A DNA stretch of 34,089 bases, from the NCBI GenBank assembly GCA_023259375.1, contig JAHFQC010000043.1, positions 6,006 to 40,094 on the forward strand, in the 5' to 3' direction. Numbering within the stretch: the stretch's first letter is position 1; each line of letters opens with the position of its first letter. The position numbers and the translations under genes were made by a program. The DNA comes from Alphaproteobacteria bacterium (GTDB lineage Bacteria > Pseudomonadota > Alphaproteobacteria > Micropepsales > Micropepsaceae). The notes under the pieces are model-generated. The model saw only the letters and a list, made by a program, of their open reading frames with translations. It was not told the DNA's origin and did not search any database. Of this stretch, positions 26,543 through 34,089 are shown one piece after another.

Positions 26543-29500
26543 ATGTCTTTGCGCCTTTCGTCTTGGCTCCATGGCGCCTCCGGCGCTTTGCTCAATAGTG
26601 TCTCCGGCGCGGCGATCCTCATCGGCCTGTGCGGACCGGCTCTGGCCCAAACCACGACATCGGGCGCAGCCGCATCGTCGCTGGAGCAAGTCACCGTCAC
26701 CGGATCGCTGATCCGCGGCACACCGGCCGACACCGCTCTGCCCGTCCAGACCTTCACCCAAGCCGAATTGGAAAATCGCGGCTCGCCCTCGGCGATCGAT
26801 TTCGCCAAAGACCTGCCGATGGTGGGACCGACCACCGGCGAGGCCTATTACTTCGGCGGCCCGGCGCTGGCCGGTTATACCAGCCTCAATCTGCGCAATC
26901 TCGGCGCCACCGAAACCCTGACCTTGTTCAACGGGCGCCGCTCCAACAACAACCTCACCAACATTCCGCAGATCGCGCTGGCGCGCACCGAAATCCTCGA
27001 AGACGGCGCCGCCACGACCTATGGCGCCGATGCCACCGCGGGCGTGGTCAATCTGATCACCCGGGACAATTTTGTCGGCCTGGAAGCGCGCGGCCAATAT
27101 CGCTATGTCGCCGACAGTACCGGCGAGTGGTCGCTGGGATTGCTCGGCGGTCTCGGCGACGATCGCGTCAACCTGATGGTGTCCGGCGAATGGGCGCATC
27201 GCTCGCGCCTGCATGCGGTCGACCGCGCTTTCGTGCGCAAATCGCTCGATCCCAGCGATCCCGAATTCAATCCGTCGCCGTGGTCGACGTTCTCCAATCT
27301 CGCCGGATGGGTGCCGCGCGGCGCCCTGCCCGCGGTGCCGAGCGCGACCGATACCGGCGAATGGGGACCGGCGCTGGGGCTGGTGTCCGATTTCACGCCG
27401 CAAAGTTGCGGTGCCGTCGGCGGGCGTTATATCAACGCCTACACCTGCTCCTACAATTACGTGAACTACTACAATCTGGTCGAAGACCAGGACATCTATC
27501 GCGGCTTCGTCCAGCTCAACGCCAAGCTGAATAACGCCACCAAATTCCACATGGACGCGTTTTACGGCCAGACCTGGATACCGGAACTGATGGCCTCGCC
27601 GTCACAACCGATCGTGCAAGGACCGGCGATGGCGGGCGGCGCGCTTTATCAATTCTATGTGCCGACGACGAACCCGTATGCGGCTCAGTTTGCCGCCGCG
27701 CATGGCGTGACCGGCGCATCCGGCTTCACGCCGATCACCTATCGCGTGATGGCGCATGGCGGCAATTTCGCGCTCAGCGACCGCGGCTACGGCGTGCCCG
27801 ACAAGGTCAAGAACACGACCTGGCATGTCTCGGCGGGCGTGACCGGCGAACTCGGCAGCTGGGAAGATGTTTTGAAAGACGTCTCCTACGACGCCGCCGT
27901 CACCTATAACCAGAGCAATTCCTTCAACACCCACCCCGATATTGTCGGCTATCGCTTCCAGGAAGCGCTTAACGGTTTCGGCGGACCGAACTGCCACGCC
28001 GCCGATCTCGATCCGACACGGTTCGGAACACAGAATCCTGCCGCCGCGGGACAGAACGGCTGCCAATACTGGAATCCGTTCTCGACCTCGTTCAAAGGCC
28101 AGCCGGTGCTGGGACTGGCGAACCCCAACTATGTTCCCGGCCAGGAGAACCCGCTCGATCTGACGCGATGGCTGTTCGATCCGCGCGCCACCGATACGAT
28201 TGCCAGCGACGTGACGCTCGATCTGGTGTTCAGCGGCTCCAGCGGACTTGTGCTACCCGGCGGGGCCGTGGGCTGGGCGCTGGGCGGACAATACCGCCAT
28301 CTCGCAAGCCATCAGAACATTCCCGATCCGGTCTACAACGGCACGCTCGCCTGCCCGTGGCCGTCGAACTTCACCGGCGTCAACGGACCGGGCTCGACGC
28401 CGATGCCGCAAACGCCAGCCTCCAACACCGATCCGAATTATCGCGGCTGCGGCCTCAACGACAGCCCGTTCATCCTGTTCTCGACCCAGCCGCCGGTGTC
28501 GGCCTCGCGGGCGCAAGGGTCCATCTTCGGCGAGCTGCAGATCCCGGTGCTCGATAATTTGAATTTCCAGCTCGGCGGGCGGCACGAGGAATTCGACGGC
28601 GGGCTCAAAGCCGACGTGTGGAAGATCGCGGGCAAATGGGATGTGTGGGGGCCGCTGTCGCTGCGCGGTTCCTATGGCACCAACTATCTGGCGCCGCCGC
28701 TCGGCACGGTGCCGGGCGCCACCACCATCAACGGCCGCACATTCGACGCCGCCAACGGCAACTGGCTGGCGGGACGCTTCGTGGTGGCGCCGAACCTGCG
28801 CCCCGAAACCGCGAAGTCGTGGAACGTCGGCACCATCCTGCAAGGCCGCGGCTTTGCCGATGACAACCACTTCCAGATCATCATCGACTATTTCGATATC
28901 CGCACCAAAGGGCAGATCGGCACCATCGCCGAACCCAACGCCATCGCCAATCTGGTGTTCAACGGACCCGGCCACACCATCACGACCTGCGATCCCACGG
29001 TGCAGCCGCTGCTGAGCCGCATCACTTTCAATTCCACCTGCACCGTCGGCATGAGCGGCAACAACACGTTCTCGACGGTCACCACCCTGACCGGCAACGG
29101 ACCGGGCCAGACCACGACCGGCTTCGATCTGCAAAGCGTGTACGATCTTCCGCTCGGGACCGGCGATCTGACGCTGGCGCTCAACGGCACCTGGGTGACG
29201 CAGCTGAAAACAGGCGCGACCATTCTCGACGGCGTGCAGGTGACACCGGCGCTGGACCGGCTGGGCAAGCTGAACTTCCAGACCTTCGCCACTTCGGCGC
29301 CGCGCACGCGCGCCAACGCCAGCGCCAACTACGCGCTCGACGAGCACAATTTCCGGCTGTCGGTGAATTTCGTCTCGGCGGTGACCGACGACCGCACCGG
29401 CCCCCAAATCGACGAACACGGCAAGAACTGGATCACCGCCGACTTCACCTACCGTTATCAGTATGCGGAGAATGTCAGCCTGACCCTGACGGTGCAGAAC

Positions 29501-29608
29501 ATTCTCGACCGCGATCCGCCGCTGGTGCAGGAGGAATTCGGCTATGATCCGTTCATCGCCGATCCGTTGGGCCGCACCATCGAGATCGGGATCAAATACG
29601 ATCTGTAG
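26543..29608 (+). CDS. TonB-dependent outer-membrane receptor
   Basis: A 1021-residue protein with a signal peptide ending near residue 36 (CGPALAQ). A TonB-box-like segment EQVTVTGSLIRG follows near 48-59. The plug domain contains LRNLGATETLTLFNGRRSNN, a variant of the usual RGLG...LVLVDGRR pattern, and GAATTYGADATAGVVNLITR. The rest forms a large beta-barrel ending in GRTIEIGIKYDL; the final residue is Leu rather than the usual Phe. It imports a substrate using TonB energy; the large size and many extracellular loops suggest a sizeable organic ligand, which cannot be named. A GGGAGGGG ribosome site precedes the ATG. Its stop is immediately followed by the stop of moaE on the other strand. 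Confidence 0.92.
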   Translation: MSLRLSSWLHGASGALLNSVSGAAILIGLCGPALAQTTTSGAAASSLEQVTVTGSLIRGTPADTALPVQTFTQAELENRGSPSAIDFAKDLPMVGPTTGEAYYFGGPALAGYTSLNLRNLGATETLTLFNGRRSNNNLTNIPQIALARTEILEDGAATTYGADATAGVVNLITRDNFVGLEARGQYRYVADSTGEWSLGLLGGLGDDRVNLMVSGEWAHRSRLHAVDRAFVRKSLDPSDPEFNPSPWSTFSNLAGWVPRGALPAVPSATDTGEWGPALGLVSDFTPQSCGAVGGRYINAYTCSYNYVNYYNLVEDQDIYRGFVQLNAKLNNATKFHMDAFYGQTWIPELMASPSQPIVQGPAMAGGALYQFYVPTTNPYAAQFAAAHGVTGASGFTPITYRVMAHGGNFALSDRGYGVPDKVKNTTWHVSAGVTGELGSWEDVLKDVSYDAAVTYNQSNSFNTHPDIVGYRFQEALNGFGGPNCHAADLDPTRFGTQNPAAAGQNGCQYWNPFSTSFKGQPVLGLANPNYVPGQENPLDLTRWLFDPRATDTIASDVTLDLVFSGSSGLVLPGGAVGWALGGQYRHLASHQNIPDPVYNGTLACPWPSNFTGVNGPGSTPMPQTPASNTDPNYRGCGLNDSPFILFSTQPPVSASRAQGSIFGELQIPVLDNLNFQLGGRHEEFDGGLKADVWKIAGKWDVWGPLSLRGSYGTNYLAPPLGTVPGATTINGRTFDAANGNWLAGRFVVAPNLRPETAKSWNVGTILQGRGFADDNHFQIIIDYFDIRTKGQIGTIAEPNAIANLVFNGPGHTITTCDPTVQPLLSRITFNSTCTVGMSGNNTFSTVTTLTGNGPGQTTTGFDLQSVYDLPLGTGDLTLALNGTWVTQLKTGATILDGVQVTPALDRLGKLNFQTFATSAPRTRANASANYALDEHNFRLSVNFVSAVTDDRTGPQIDEHGKNWITADFTYRYQYAENVSLTLTVQNILDRDPPLVQEEFGYDPFIADPLGRTIEIGIKYDL

Positions 29609-30061
29609 TTAGGCGTCGGCTTTGGCGCGGCGGGCGATGTCTTCCGCGCGCGGCTCGATCCAGCGGTCGCCGCCGGGGCCGGTCTCGCGTTTCCACAGCG
29701 GGGCATCGGTCTTGAGATAGTCCATCAACAGGCGCACCGCCTCGAAGGCGTTGGCGCGATGCTCCGACAGTGCCACCACCAGCACGATAGGCTCGCCCGG
29801 CGTGAGGCGGCCGACGCGATGGACCACTTTGATCTCGGGACACTGGCTGCGCTCGGCGACATCGGCGGCGATGCGGGCGATCTCCTTCTCAGTGAAGCCG
29901 GGATAGTGATCGAGGAACAGTTCACCGACGCCCTCGCCGTTTGTGCGCTCGCGGCAGACGCCGGTGAAACTCACCACCGCCCCGATATCGCGGCGGCCGG
30001 CGGTGAAACCGGCCTCCTCGATTTGCGGATCGAACGGTTCGGGCGCGATGCGGATGTCCAT
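29609..30061 (-). CDS. moaE: molybdopterin synthase catalytic subunit
   Basis: A 150-residue large subunit of molybdopterin synthase, which transfers sulfur from the MoaD thiocarboxylate to precursor Z (cyclic pyranopterin monophosphate). Active-site lysines are Lys117 and Lys124 in YLKTDAPLWKRE, and the SEHRANAFEA segment with His101-Arg102 matches the family. It starts one base after the moaD stop. It is the last gene of the nar/Moco unit and abuts the stop of the receptor gene with no spacer, so no separate terminator is visible between the two. Confidence 0.95.
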   Translation of the reverse strand: MDIRIAPEPFDPQIEEAGFTAGRRDIGAVVSFTGVCRERTNGEGVGELFLDHYPGFTEKEIARIAADVAERSQCPEIKVVHRVGRLTPGEPIVLVVALSEHRANAFEAVRLLMDYLKTDAPLWKRETGPGGDRWIEPRAEDIARRAKADA

Positions 30062-30062
30062 C

Positions 30063-30311
30063 TCAGCCTCCGCTCATCGGCGGCAGGAACGCTACTTCGT
30101 CGCCGTCGCCAATCGGCAGCGCCATGTCGTGCACCAGTTCCTGGTTCAAGACGACATGCGTGCGGGTGGCGGCCAATGCCTCGCCCAGTGCGGGATCGCG
30201 ATGCGCCAACCAGTCCTTGAGGTCGGCCAGGGTCATCACATTCGGCGGCACCGCGAGATCGTCGCGTCCTTCGCCGCGAAACTTGCCGAGGAAAACCAGT
30301 TTCACCATCAT
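30063..30311 (-). CDS. moaD: molybdopterin synthase sulfur-carrier subunit
   Basis: An 82-residue ubiquitin-like protein ending in the required Gly-Gly (PPMSGG), which is adenylated and thiocarboxylated before sulfur transfer by MoaE. The start is ATG 30311, sharing one base with the moaA stop (TGATG); a second ATG at 30308 is equally possible. The open frame continues upstream to 30494, but that part overlaps moaA and is not homologous. The adenylating enzyme (MoeB-type) is not encoded in this window. Confidence 0.94.
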   Translation of the reverse strand: MMVKLVFLGKFRGEGRDDLAVPPNVMTLADLKDWLAHRDPALGEALAATRTHVVLNQELVHDMALPIGDGDEVAFLPPMSGG

Positions 30312-31330
30312 CAGCCCCCGGTCATCGACATATGACGCTGCACCGCGGGCGCAGCCCCGCGCACCGGCAGTTGGAAATCGTGTGCCTTCGGCTTCAGCGC
30401 CAGCGCGGCGTCGATGGCGGCATTGAGCGGCCCGTCGCCTTCGCTCGCCCGGAGCGGCGCCTTCAAATCCACCGAAGCGGAATGACCGACGCACATATAT
30501 ATCTTGCCGGTGCAGGTGATGCGGACGCGGCGGCAGGCATCGCAGAAATTGTGACTGAGCGGGGTGATGAAGCCCAGCCGCCCGCCGGTCTCGTTCACCC
30601 GCACATAACGCGCCGGGCCACCGGTGCGGTCGGAGAGATCGGTCAAGGTCCAGAAGGATTCGAGATTGGCGCGCACATCCTTGAGCGAAACGAACTGGTC
30701 GGTGCGGTCCTCATCGACTTCGCCGATCGGCATGGTTTCGATCAAAGTGATGTCGATGCCGCGCGCATGGGCCCAGGCGATCAAGTCGGGAATTTCGGCG
30801 GCGTTGTCGTTCTTCAGCGCCACGGTGTTGATCTTGACCTTGAGGCCCGCGGCTTGCGCGGCGGCAATGCCTTCCAGCACTTCGTACAGATGATCGGCGC
30901 GCGCGATGCGGGCAAAGCCGGCACGGTCGAGACTGTCGAGCGAAACATTGACCCGCTTGACGCCCGCCGCCGCCAGCCCCTCGGCATGATCCTTCAAAAG
31001 CACGCCGTTGGTGGAAAGCGTCAACTCCTCCAGCGCGCCAGAGCTGAGATGGCGCGACAGGCTGCGAACCAGATCCATCACGCCTTTGCGCACCAGCGGC
31101 TCGCCGCCGGTCAGCCGGAGACGCTTGACGCCGCGATGGATGAAGGCGGTGCAGAGGCGATCGAGTTCCTCGAGCGACAGCAGATCCTTACGCGGCAGGA
31201 ACTGCATCGCCTCGCGCATGCAATAGGAGCAGCGCAGATTGCAGCGGTCGGTGACCGAAACGCGCAGATAATCGACCACACGGCCGAAGCCGTCGATCAG
31301 GGGCATGCGATTCAGGAGTTCCAGCGACAT
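30311..31330 (-). CDS. moaA: GTP 3',8-cyclase (molybdenum cofactor biosynthesis)
   Basis: A 339-residue radical-SAM enzyme that converts GTP to 3',8-cyclo-GTP, the first step of molybdenum cofactor synthesis. The N-terminal cluster motif is Cys30, Cys34 and Cys37 (RCNLRCSYC), the SAM-binding GGEP is at 75-78, and the second C-terminal [4Fe-4S] site is Cys263, Cys266 and Cys280. The C-terminus ends in the functionally required Gly-Gly (MTGG). The frame is open to 31396; ATG 31330 is chosen because the family N-terminus starts there. The usual partner moaC is not in the window. Confidence 0.96.
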   Translation of the reverse strand: MSLELLNRMPLIDGFGRVVDYLRVSVTDRCNLRCSYCMREAMQFLPRKDLLSLEELDRLCTAFIHRGVKRLRLTGGEPLVRKGVMDLVRSLSRHLSSGALEELTLSTNGVLLKDHAEGLAAAGVKRVNVSLDSLDRAGFARIARADHLYEVLEGIAAAQAAGLKVKINTVALKNDNAAEIPDLIAWAHARGIDITLIETMPIGEVDEDRTDQFVSLKDVRANLESFWTLTDLSDRTGGPARYVRVNETGGRLGFITPLSHNFCDACRRVRITCTGKIYMCVGHSASVDLKAPLRASEGDGPLNAAIDAALALKPKAHDFQLPVRGAAPAVQRHMSMTGG

Positions 31331-31353
31331 GAATGAAACCCTAGCGTATTCCG

Positions 31354-31878
31354 TTACGCATTTACAGGTACGGTCGCCACATGTTTCGCGCGGCAAACAA
31401 AGTCGGCGATGGCCGCGGCGTCGTCGAGCGGCAGCGAAGGATGCCCTTGCGCCAGCGCCGGATCGGTAGTGGCGACGGCGATCACGCTGGCGTCTTCGGC
31501 GGCGAGCAAGGGATTGGCATCGCTGCGGCGGACCTCGATCTTGGCATGCGGGCCACGCTTAAAGCCCTCGACCACGACGAGATCGCATGGCTTGAGCTTG
31601 GCCAACAACTCGGCCAGTTCCGGTTCCGGCGCGCCGCGGGATTCATGCAGCAAAGCCCAGCGGCTGGCCGAGGCGACGATCACTTCCCCCGCTCCTGCGG
31701 CGCGATGGCGATAGCTGTCCTTGCCGGGATGATCGATGTCGAAATCGTGATGAGCGTGCTTGATGGTGGAAACGCGAAGCCCGCGCGCCACAAGCTCCTG
31801 CACCAGCTTTTCGACCAGCGTGGTCTTGCCGCTGTTCTTCCAGCCGACGATGCCGATCACGTTAGCGAAGATGTCCAT
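31354..31878 (-). CDS. mobB: molybdopterin-guanine dinucleotide biosynthesis adapter MobB
   Basis: A 174-residue P-loop GTPase-like protein that assists MobA in making the bis-MGD form of the cofactor needed by nitrate reductase. The Walker A motif is GWKNSGKTT (12-20), and the family segment [19 protein letters not shown] follows. The start is ATG 31878, overlapping the mobA 3' end by 17 bases; the longer open frame to 31932 adds residues that do not look like MobB. It is followed by moaA after a 23-base gap. Confidence 0.94.
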   Translation of the reverse strand: MDIFANVIGIVGWKNSGKTTLVEKLVQELVARGLRVSTIKHAHHDFDIDHPGKDSYRHRAAGAGEVIVASASRWALLHESRGAPEPELAELLAKLKPCDLVVVEGFKRGPHAKIEVRRSDANPLLAAEDASVIAVATTDPALAQGHPSLPLDDAAAIADFVCRAKHVATVPVNA

Positions 31879-32461
31879 GCCAGCCTTCGAACACGGCGAG
31901 GTCGTCGCGAGTGTTGATGTTGAAAAACGCATCGCCGCCCGGCCCGTCGCGATTGTCGGAAAAATCCGGCAAAGCGCAACTCAAAATCCCGCCTACGGCG
32001 CGCAAGCGGCGCATGCCGCCCGCATAAGCCTCTTCGATGCGGCTAAGCGCCGACGTGCGCACCAGCGCGAAGGTGTGATGCACCTGCCCGTCATGCCGCG
32101 CCATGGCGCAATCGACGCCGGTGATGGCGGCTTGAAGACGGCGAACGGTGTCAGCGGGAAAATGCGGCGTGTCGCACGCGAAGGTCGCCATCAGCGCGAA
32201 GCCTTCGGCCTTCGCCCAGCGCAGGCCCGCGATCCAACCGGCGAGCGGACCCTCGCCTGCCGTTAGGTCAGGAATGACGGTCAATCCGGTTTGCGCGGTG
32301 TCGTCGGCGGAATTGAGAACCAGGAGATCCAACTGCGGCGCCGCCCGCGCGGCGACGTGCGCAACCAGAACGCGGCCGTCGACCACGGCGAGCGCCTTGT
32401 TGGTGCCGAAGCGCTTGGAGGCGCCTCCGGCCAGGATCACACCGAGCGTTCCCCCCGCCAT
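31862..32461 (-). CDS. mobA: molybdenum cofactor guanylyltransferase
   Basis: A 199-residue nucleotidyltransferase that attaches GMP to molybdopterin to give the guanine dinucleotide form. The N-terminal nucleotide-binding signature LAGGASKRFGTNKAL is at residues 10-24, and the conserved TFACDTPHFP is present further on. The start is ATG 32461, four bases after the narI stop; the frame is open further upstream, but that part overlaps narI. Linkage to nar genes suggests cofactor maturation is expressed together with the reductase. Confidence 0.94.
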   Translation of the reverse strand: MAGGTLGVILAGGASKRFGTNKALAVVDGRVLVAHVAARAAPQLDLLVLNSADDTAQTGLTVIPDLTAGEGPLAGWIAGLRWAKAEGFALMATFACDTPHFPADTVRRLQAAITGVDCAMARHDGQVHHTFALVRTSALSRIEEAYAGGMRRLRAVGGILSCALPDFSDNRDGPGGDAFFNINTRDDLAVFEGWHGHLR

Positions 32462-32465
32462 GCTG

Positions 32466-33146
32466 TCACCGGCGCCGGGCGCGCACGATCTGATAGCCCT
32501 GACGGCCGACATACCAGATGGGTGCGCTCCAGACATGCACGAAGCGGGTGAATGGGAACACCAGGAAGATGCTCATGCCGAGAATGAGGTGCAGCTTGAA
32601 GATGATCGAGACGTCGGCGACGAAATCGGCGGCGCCGCCGCGGAATGTCACGACATGCTGCGCCCAATTCATCAGCTTCAGCATCTCGGCGCCGCCGAGA
32701 TGCTGGGCCGAGACTGCGATGGTGCAAAGGCCGAGCGTCAACTGCGCCAGGAGCAGAACCAGCACCGCGATGTCGCCAAACGACGAGGTTTTGCGGACGC
32801 GGGAGTCGGTCAGGCGGCGATGCAGCAGCAGCACCAGACCTGCATAGCAGAACACGCCGGCGATGCCGCCGACCGTCATCGCCATCAACTGCTTGAAGGT
32901 ATGCGAGATGCCGAGCGTTTCCCACACCACCACCGGCGTCAAAAGCCCGACGAAGTGACCGGCGAAGATGGTCAGGATGCCGAGGTGAAACAGGTTCGAA
33001 CCCCAGCGCAACTGGCCGCGGCGGAGCAACTGGCTCGACTGGCTGCGCCAGGTGTATTGGCTGCGTTCGAAGCGATAAAGGCTGCCGACCAGAAATACCG
33101 TCAGGCAGATATAAGGGTAGAGTCCGAAGAAGAACGTGTTGATCAT
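32466..33146 (-). CDS. narI: respiratory nitrate reductase gamma subunit (cytochrome b)
   Basis: A 226-residue, five-helix membrane cytochrome that oxidises quinol and passes electrons to NarH. All four heme-b ligands are present: His54 and His64 (NLFHLGILTIFAGHF), His186 (FKLHLILG) and His204 (RFVHVWS), equivalent to E. coli His56, 66, 187 and 205. The start is ATG 33146, sharing one base with the narJ stop (TGATG). Together with NarG, NarH and NarJ it implies a membrane-bound Nar nitrate reductase with a cytoplasmic active site. Confidence 0.96.
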   Translation of the reverse strand: MINTFFFGLYPYICLTVFLVGSLYRFERSQYTWRSQSSQLLRRGQLRWGSNLFHLGILTIFAGHFVGLLTPVVVWETLGISHTFKQLMAMTVGGIAGVFCYAGLVLLLHRRLTDSRVRKTSSFGDIAVLVLLLAQLTLGLCTIAVSAQHLGGAEMLKLMNWAQHVVTFRGGAADFVADVSIIFKLHLILGMSIFLVFPFTRFVHVWSAPIWYVGRQGYQIVRARRR

Positions 33147-33811
33147 CACACCCTCGCTGCCGGACGGGCCGACGGACATCCCGTTTCAAAGCCGTTGGGA
33201 CCGAATTGCACTTCCGTTTCCTGCCAGACGCGATCGAGCGCCGCGAGATCGGACGGATCGTCGATTTTCACGTTGCGCATCGCCGCCAATTGCTCGGCAT
33301 CCGGCGCGCGCTGGCCCAATTCTTCCAGCGCCGCAAACACCGGCGCATAGAGGCTGCCGCGTTCCTGAAGGCGTTCGCGCAAGGCGCGCAGCACGTGGGC
33401 GGCGTCACCGAGCAATTGCCGCGCCTCTTCTTCCGGCCGCTGCGCCAGGAATTCGAGCAGCAGCGGCAGGTAATCGGGCAACTCGTTGCTGGCGATATCG
33501 AGTCCGGCATCGCGGTAGCGCTGGCGCAGATCGACCATTGCCTGACCGCGGTCGCGGGATTCGCCGTAGACATGCTCGAACAGATGCAGCGACAGCGAAC
33601 GCGAACGATCGAACAGATCGACATAACGCGACTGGGAGTCGATCAGATCGGAGGCGCTGAGATCGAGCGCCAGTTCAGCCAGCCCCTGATGGACCGGGGC
33701 GGAGAATTCCTCCGTCTGACGCACGATGCCCGCGATCTCCGCCGCATCCGCAGCCAAGTCCTCAGTCGGATACGACAGCAGCGCGCTTAAGATTTTATAG
33801 GGCGATGCCAT
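33146..33811 (-). CDS. narJ: nitrate reductase molybdenum cofactor assembly chaperone
   Basis: A 221-residue, almost all-helical TorD/NarJ-type chaperone. It binds immature NarG and helps cofactor and iron-sulfur insertion before membrane attachment; it is not part of the final enzyme. The family segments YKILSALLSYPTEDL near the N-terminus and SLHLFEHVYGESRDRGQAM are clear. The start is ATG 33811, one base after the narH stop (TGAGATG), with a GGAGG site upstream; the frame open to 33877 overlaps narH. Confidence 0.94.
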   Translation of the reverse strand: MASPYKILSALLSYPTEDLAADAAEIAGIVRQTEEFSAPVHQGLAELALDLSASDLIDSQSRYVDLFDRSRSLSLHLFEHVYGESRDRGQAMVDLRQRYRDAGLDIASNELPDYLPLLLEFLAQRPEEEARQLLGDAAHVLRALRERLQERGSLYAPVFAALEELGQRAPDAEQLAAMRNVKIDDPSDLAALDRVWQETEVQFGPNGFETGCPSARPAARV

Positions 33812-33812
33812 C

Positions 33813-34089
33813 TCATCCTCCTTTCCGCGAAGTCGTGAAGAGGGTTGCGGGGCCTTTCTTGGCGCCGGAGTGGGCACCAGAATGCCCGCCCGAGCAGCCG
33901 TCGCCGAAGGTAAAGCCGCACGAGCCCTTGAGGTCGTAGGCGTCTTCGGTCAATTCGCGATGCGAGGTCGGAATGACGAACCGGTCTTCGTAATTGGCGA
34001 TCGCCATATAGCGGTACATTTCCTCGATCGCTTCCGGCGTGAGCCCGACGCGGGTCGCAACGTCGGCGTTGGCAGCGCCGTCAACCGTC
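33813..34089 (-). CDS. narH: respiratory nitrate reductase beta subunit, C-terminal end
   Basis: Only the last 91 residues are inside the window; the gene continues beyond the right edge. The segment MYRYMAIANYEDRFVIPTSH is the well-conserved C-terminal part of NarH, the four-cluster iron-sulfur subunit that links NarI hemes to the NarG molybdenum site. The tail GSCGFTFGDGCSGGHSGAHSG is Gly/Ser/His-rich and probably flexible. Cluster-binding motifs lie in the missing part. narG is expected just outside. Confidence 0.9.
   Translation of the reverse strand, partial: TVDGAANADVATRVGLTPEAIEEMYRYMAIANYEDRFVIPTSHRELTEDAYDLKGSCGFTFGDGCSGGHSGAHSGAKKGPATLFTTSRKGG

Noticed and set aside
26435..29419. 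Two long minus-strand open frames (371 and 388 codons) antisense to the TonB receptor
   Set aside because: Low-complexity Gly/Ala/Arg-rich translations without motifs; the receptor frame has full family features.
31331..31353. Molybdenum-cofactor riboswitch upstream of moaA
   Set aside because: The gap between mobB and moaA is only 23 bases, far too short for the known riboswitch.

Overview
This window reads as a chromosomal segment of a GC-rich, aerobic alphaproteobacterium that can probably also respire nitrate. The evidence is a complete 14-gene NADH:quinone oxidoreductase operon in the order nuoA-B-C-D-E-F-G-H-I-J-K-L-M-N, with separate nuoC and nuoD. It is followed by birA, coaX, ribonuclease J, methylmalonyl-CoA epimerase and a DUF1467 gene, a tail typical of Alphaproteobacteria. 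I cannot name the genus; a Rhizomicrobium/Micropepsaceae-, Rhizobiales- or Caulobacterales-like organism would fit, but this is a guess.

Layout. Bases 2-631 (+) hold the end of an AzgA-type purine permease. It meets the tail of the next operon convergently, and the two stop codons share the palindrome CTAG. From about 20435 down to 628 (- strand) runs one very compact transcription unit, nuoA to DUF1467, in which most neighbours overlap by 1-4 bases or lie within a few bases. Three non-Nuo genes are embedded in it: an ABM-fold monooxygenase-like protein between nuoB and nuoC, and, between nuoF and nuoG, a membrane-anchored cysteine-containing protein of unknown function followed by an SGNH/GDSL hydrolase with a likely lipoprotein signal. 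The upstream spacer (20436-20642) has an imperfect long inverted repeat, a GC-rich hairpin and a tandem 8-mer.

20643-22530 (-) encodes a secreted TPR protein and a lipoprotein of unknown function. 22531-23233 has no convincing protein gene. It holds a clear minus-strand intrinsic terminator preceded by about 175 bases able to form a rod-like hairpin (candidate small RNA), a near-perfect 20-bp palindrome overlapping a TATAAT box, and a weak Fur-box-like site. 23234-24022 (+) encodes a seven-helix membrane protein with several intramembrane histidines. 24059-25729 (-) encodes a Tat-exported type-B carboxylesterase. 25730-26542 is an approximately 800-base spacer with an inverted repeat and a REP-like GC-rich element. 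26543-29608 (+) is a large TonB-dependent receptor.

From the right edge to 29609 (- strand) runs a respiratory nitrate reductase and molybdenum-cofactor operon: narH (end only), narJ, narI, mobA, mobB, moaA, moaD, moaE. It couples synthesis of the reductase to steps of assembly and nucleotide attachment of its cofactor. Functionally, the window joins an electron-input module (complex I), an anaerobic electron-output module (Nar) with cofactor supply, and a probable outer-membrane uptake and ester-hydrolysis region. The best candidates for undescribed biology are the three genes embedded in the nuo operon and the candidate small RNA.
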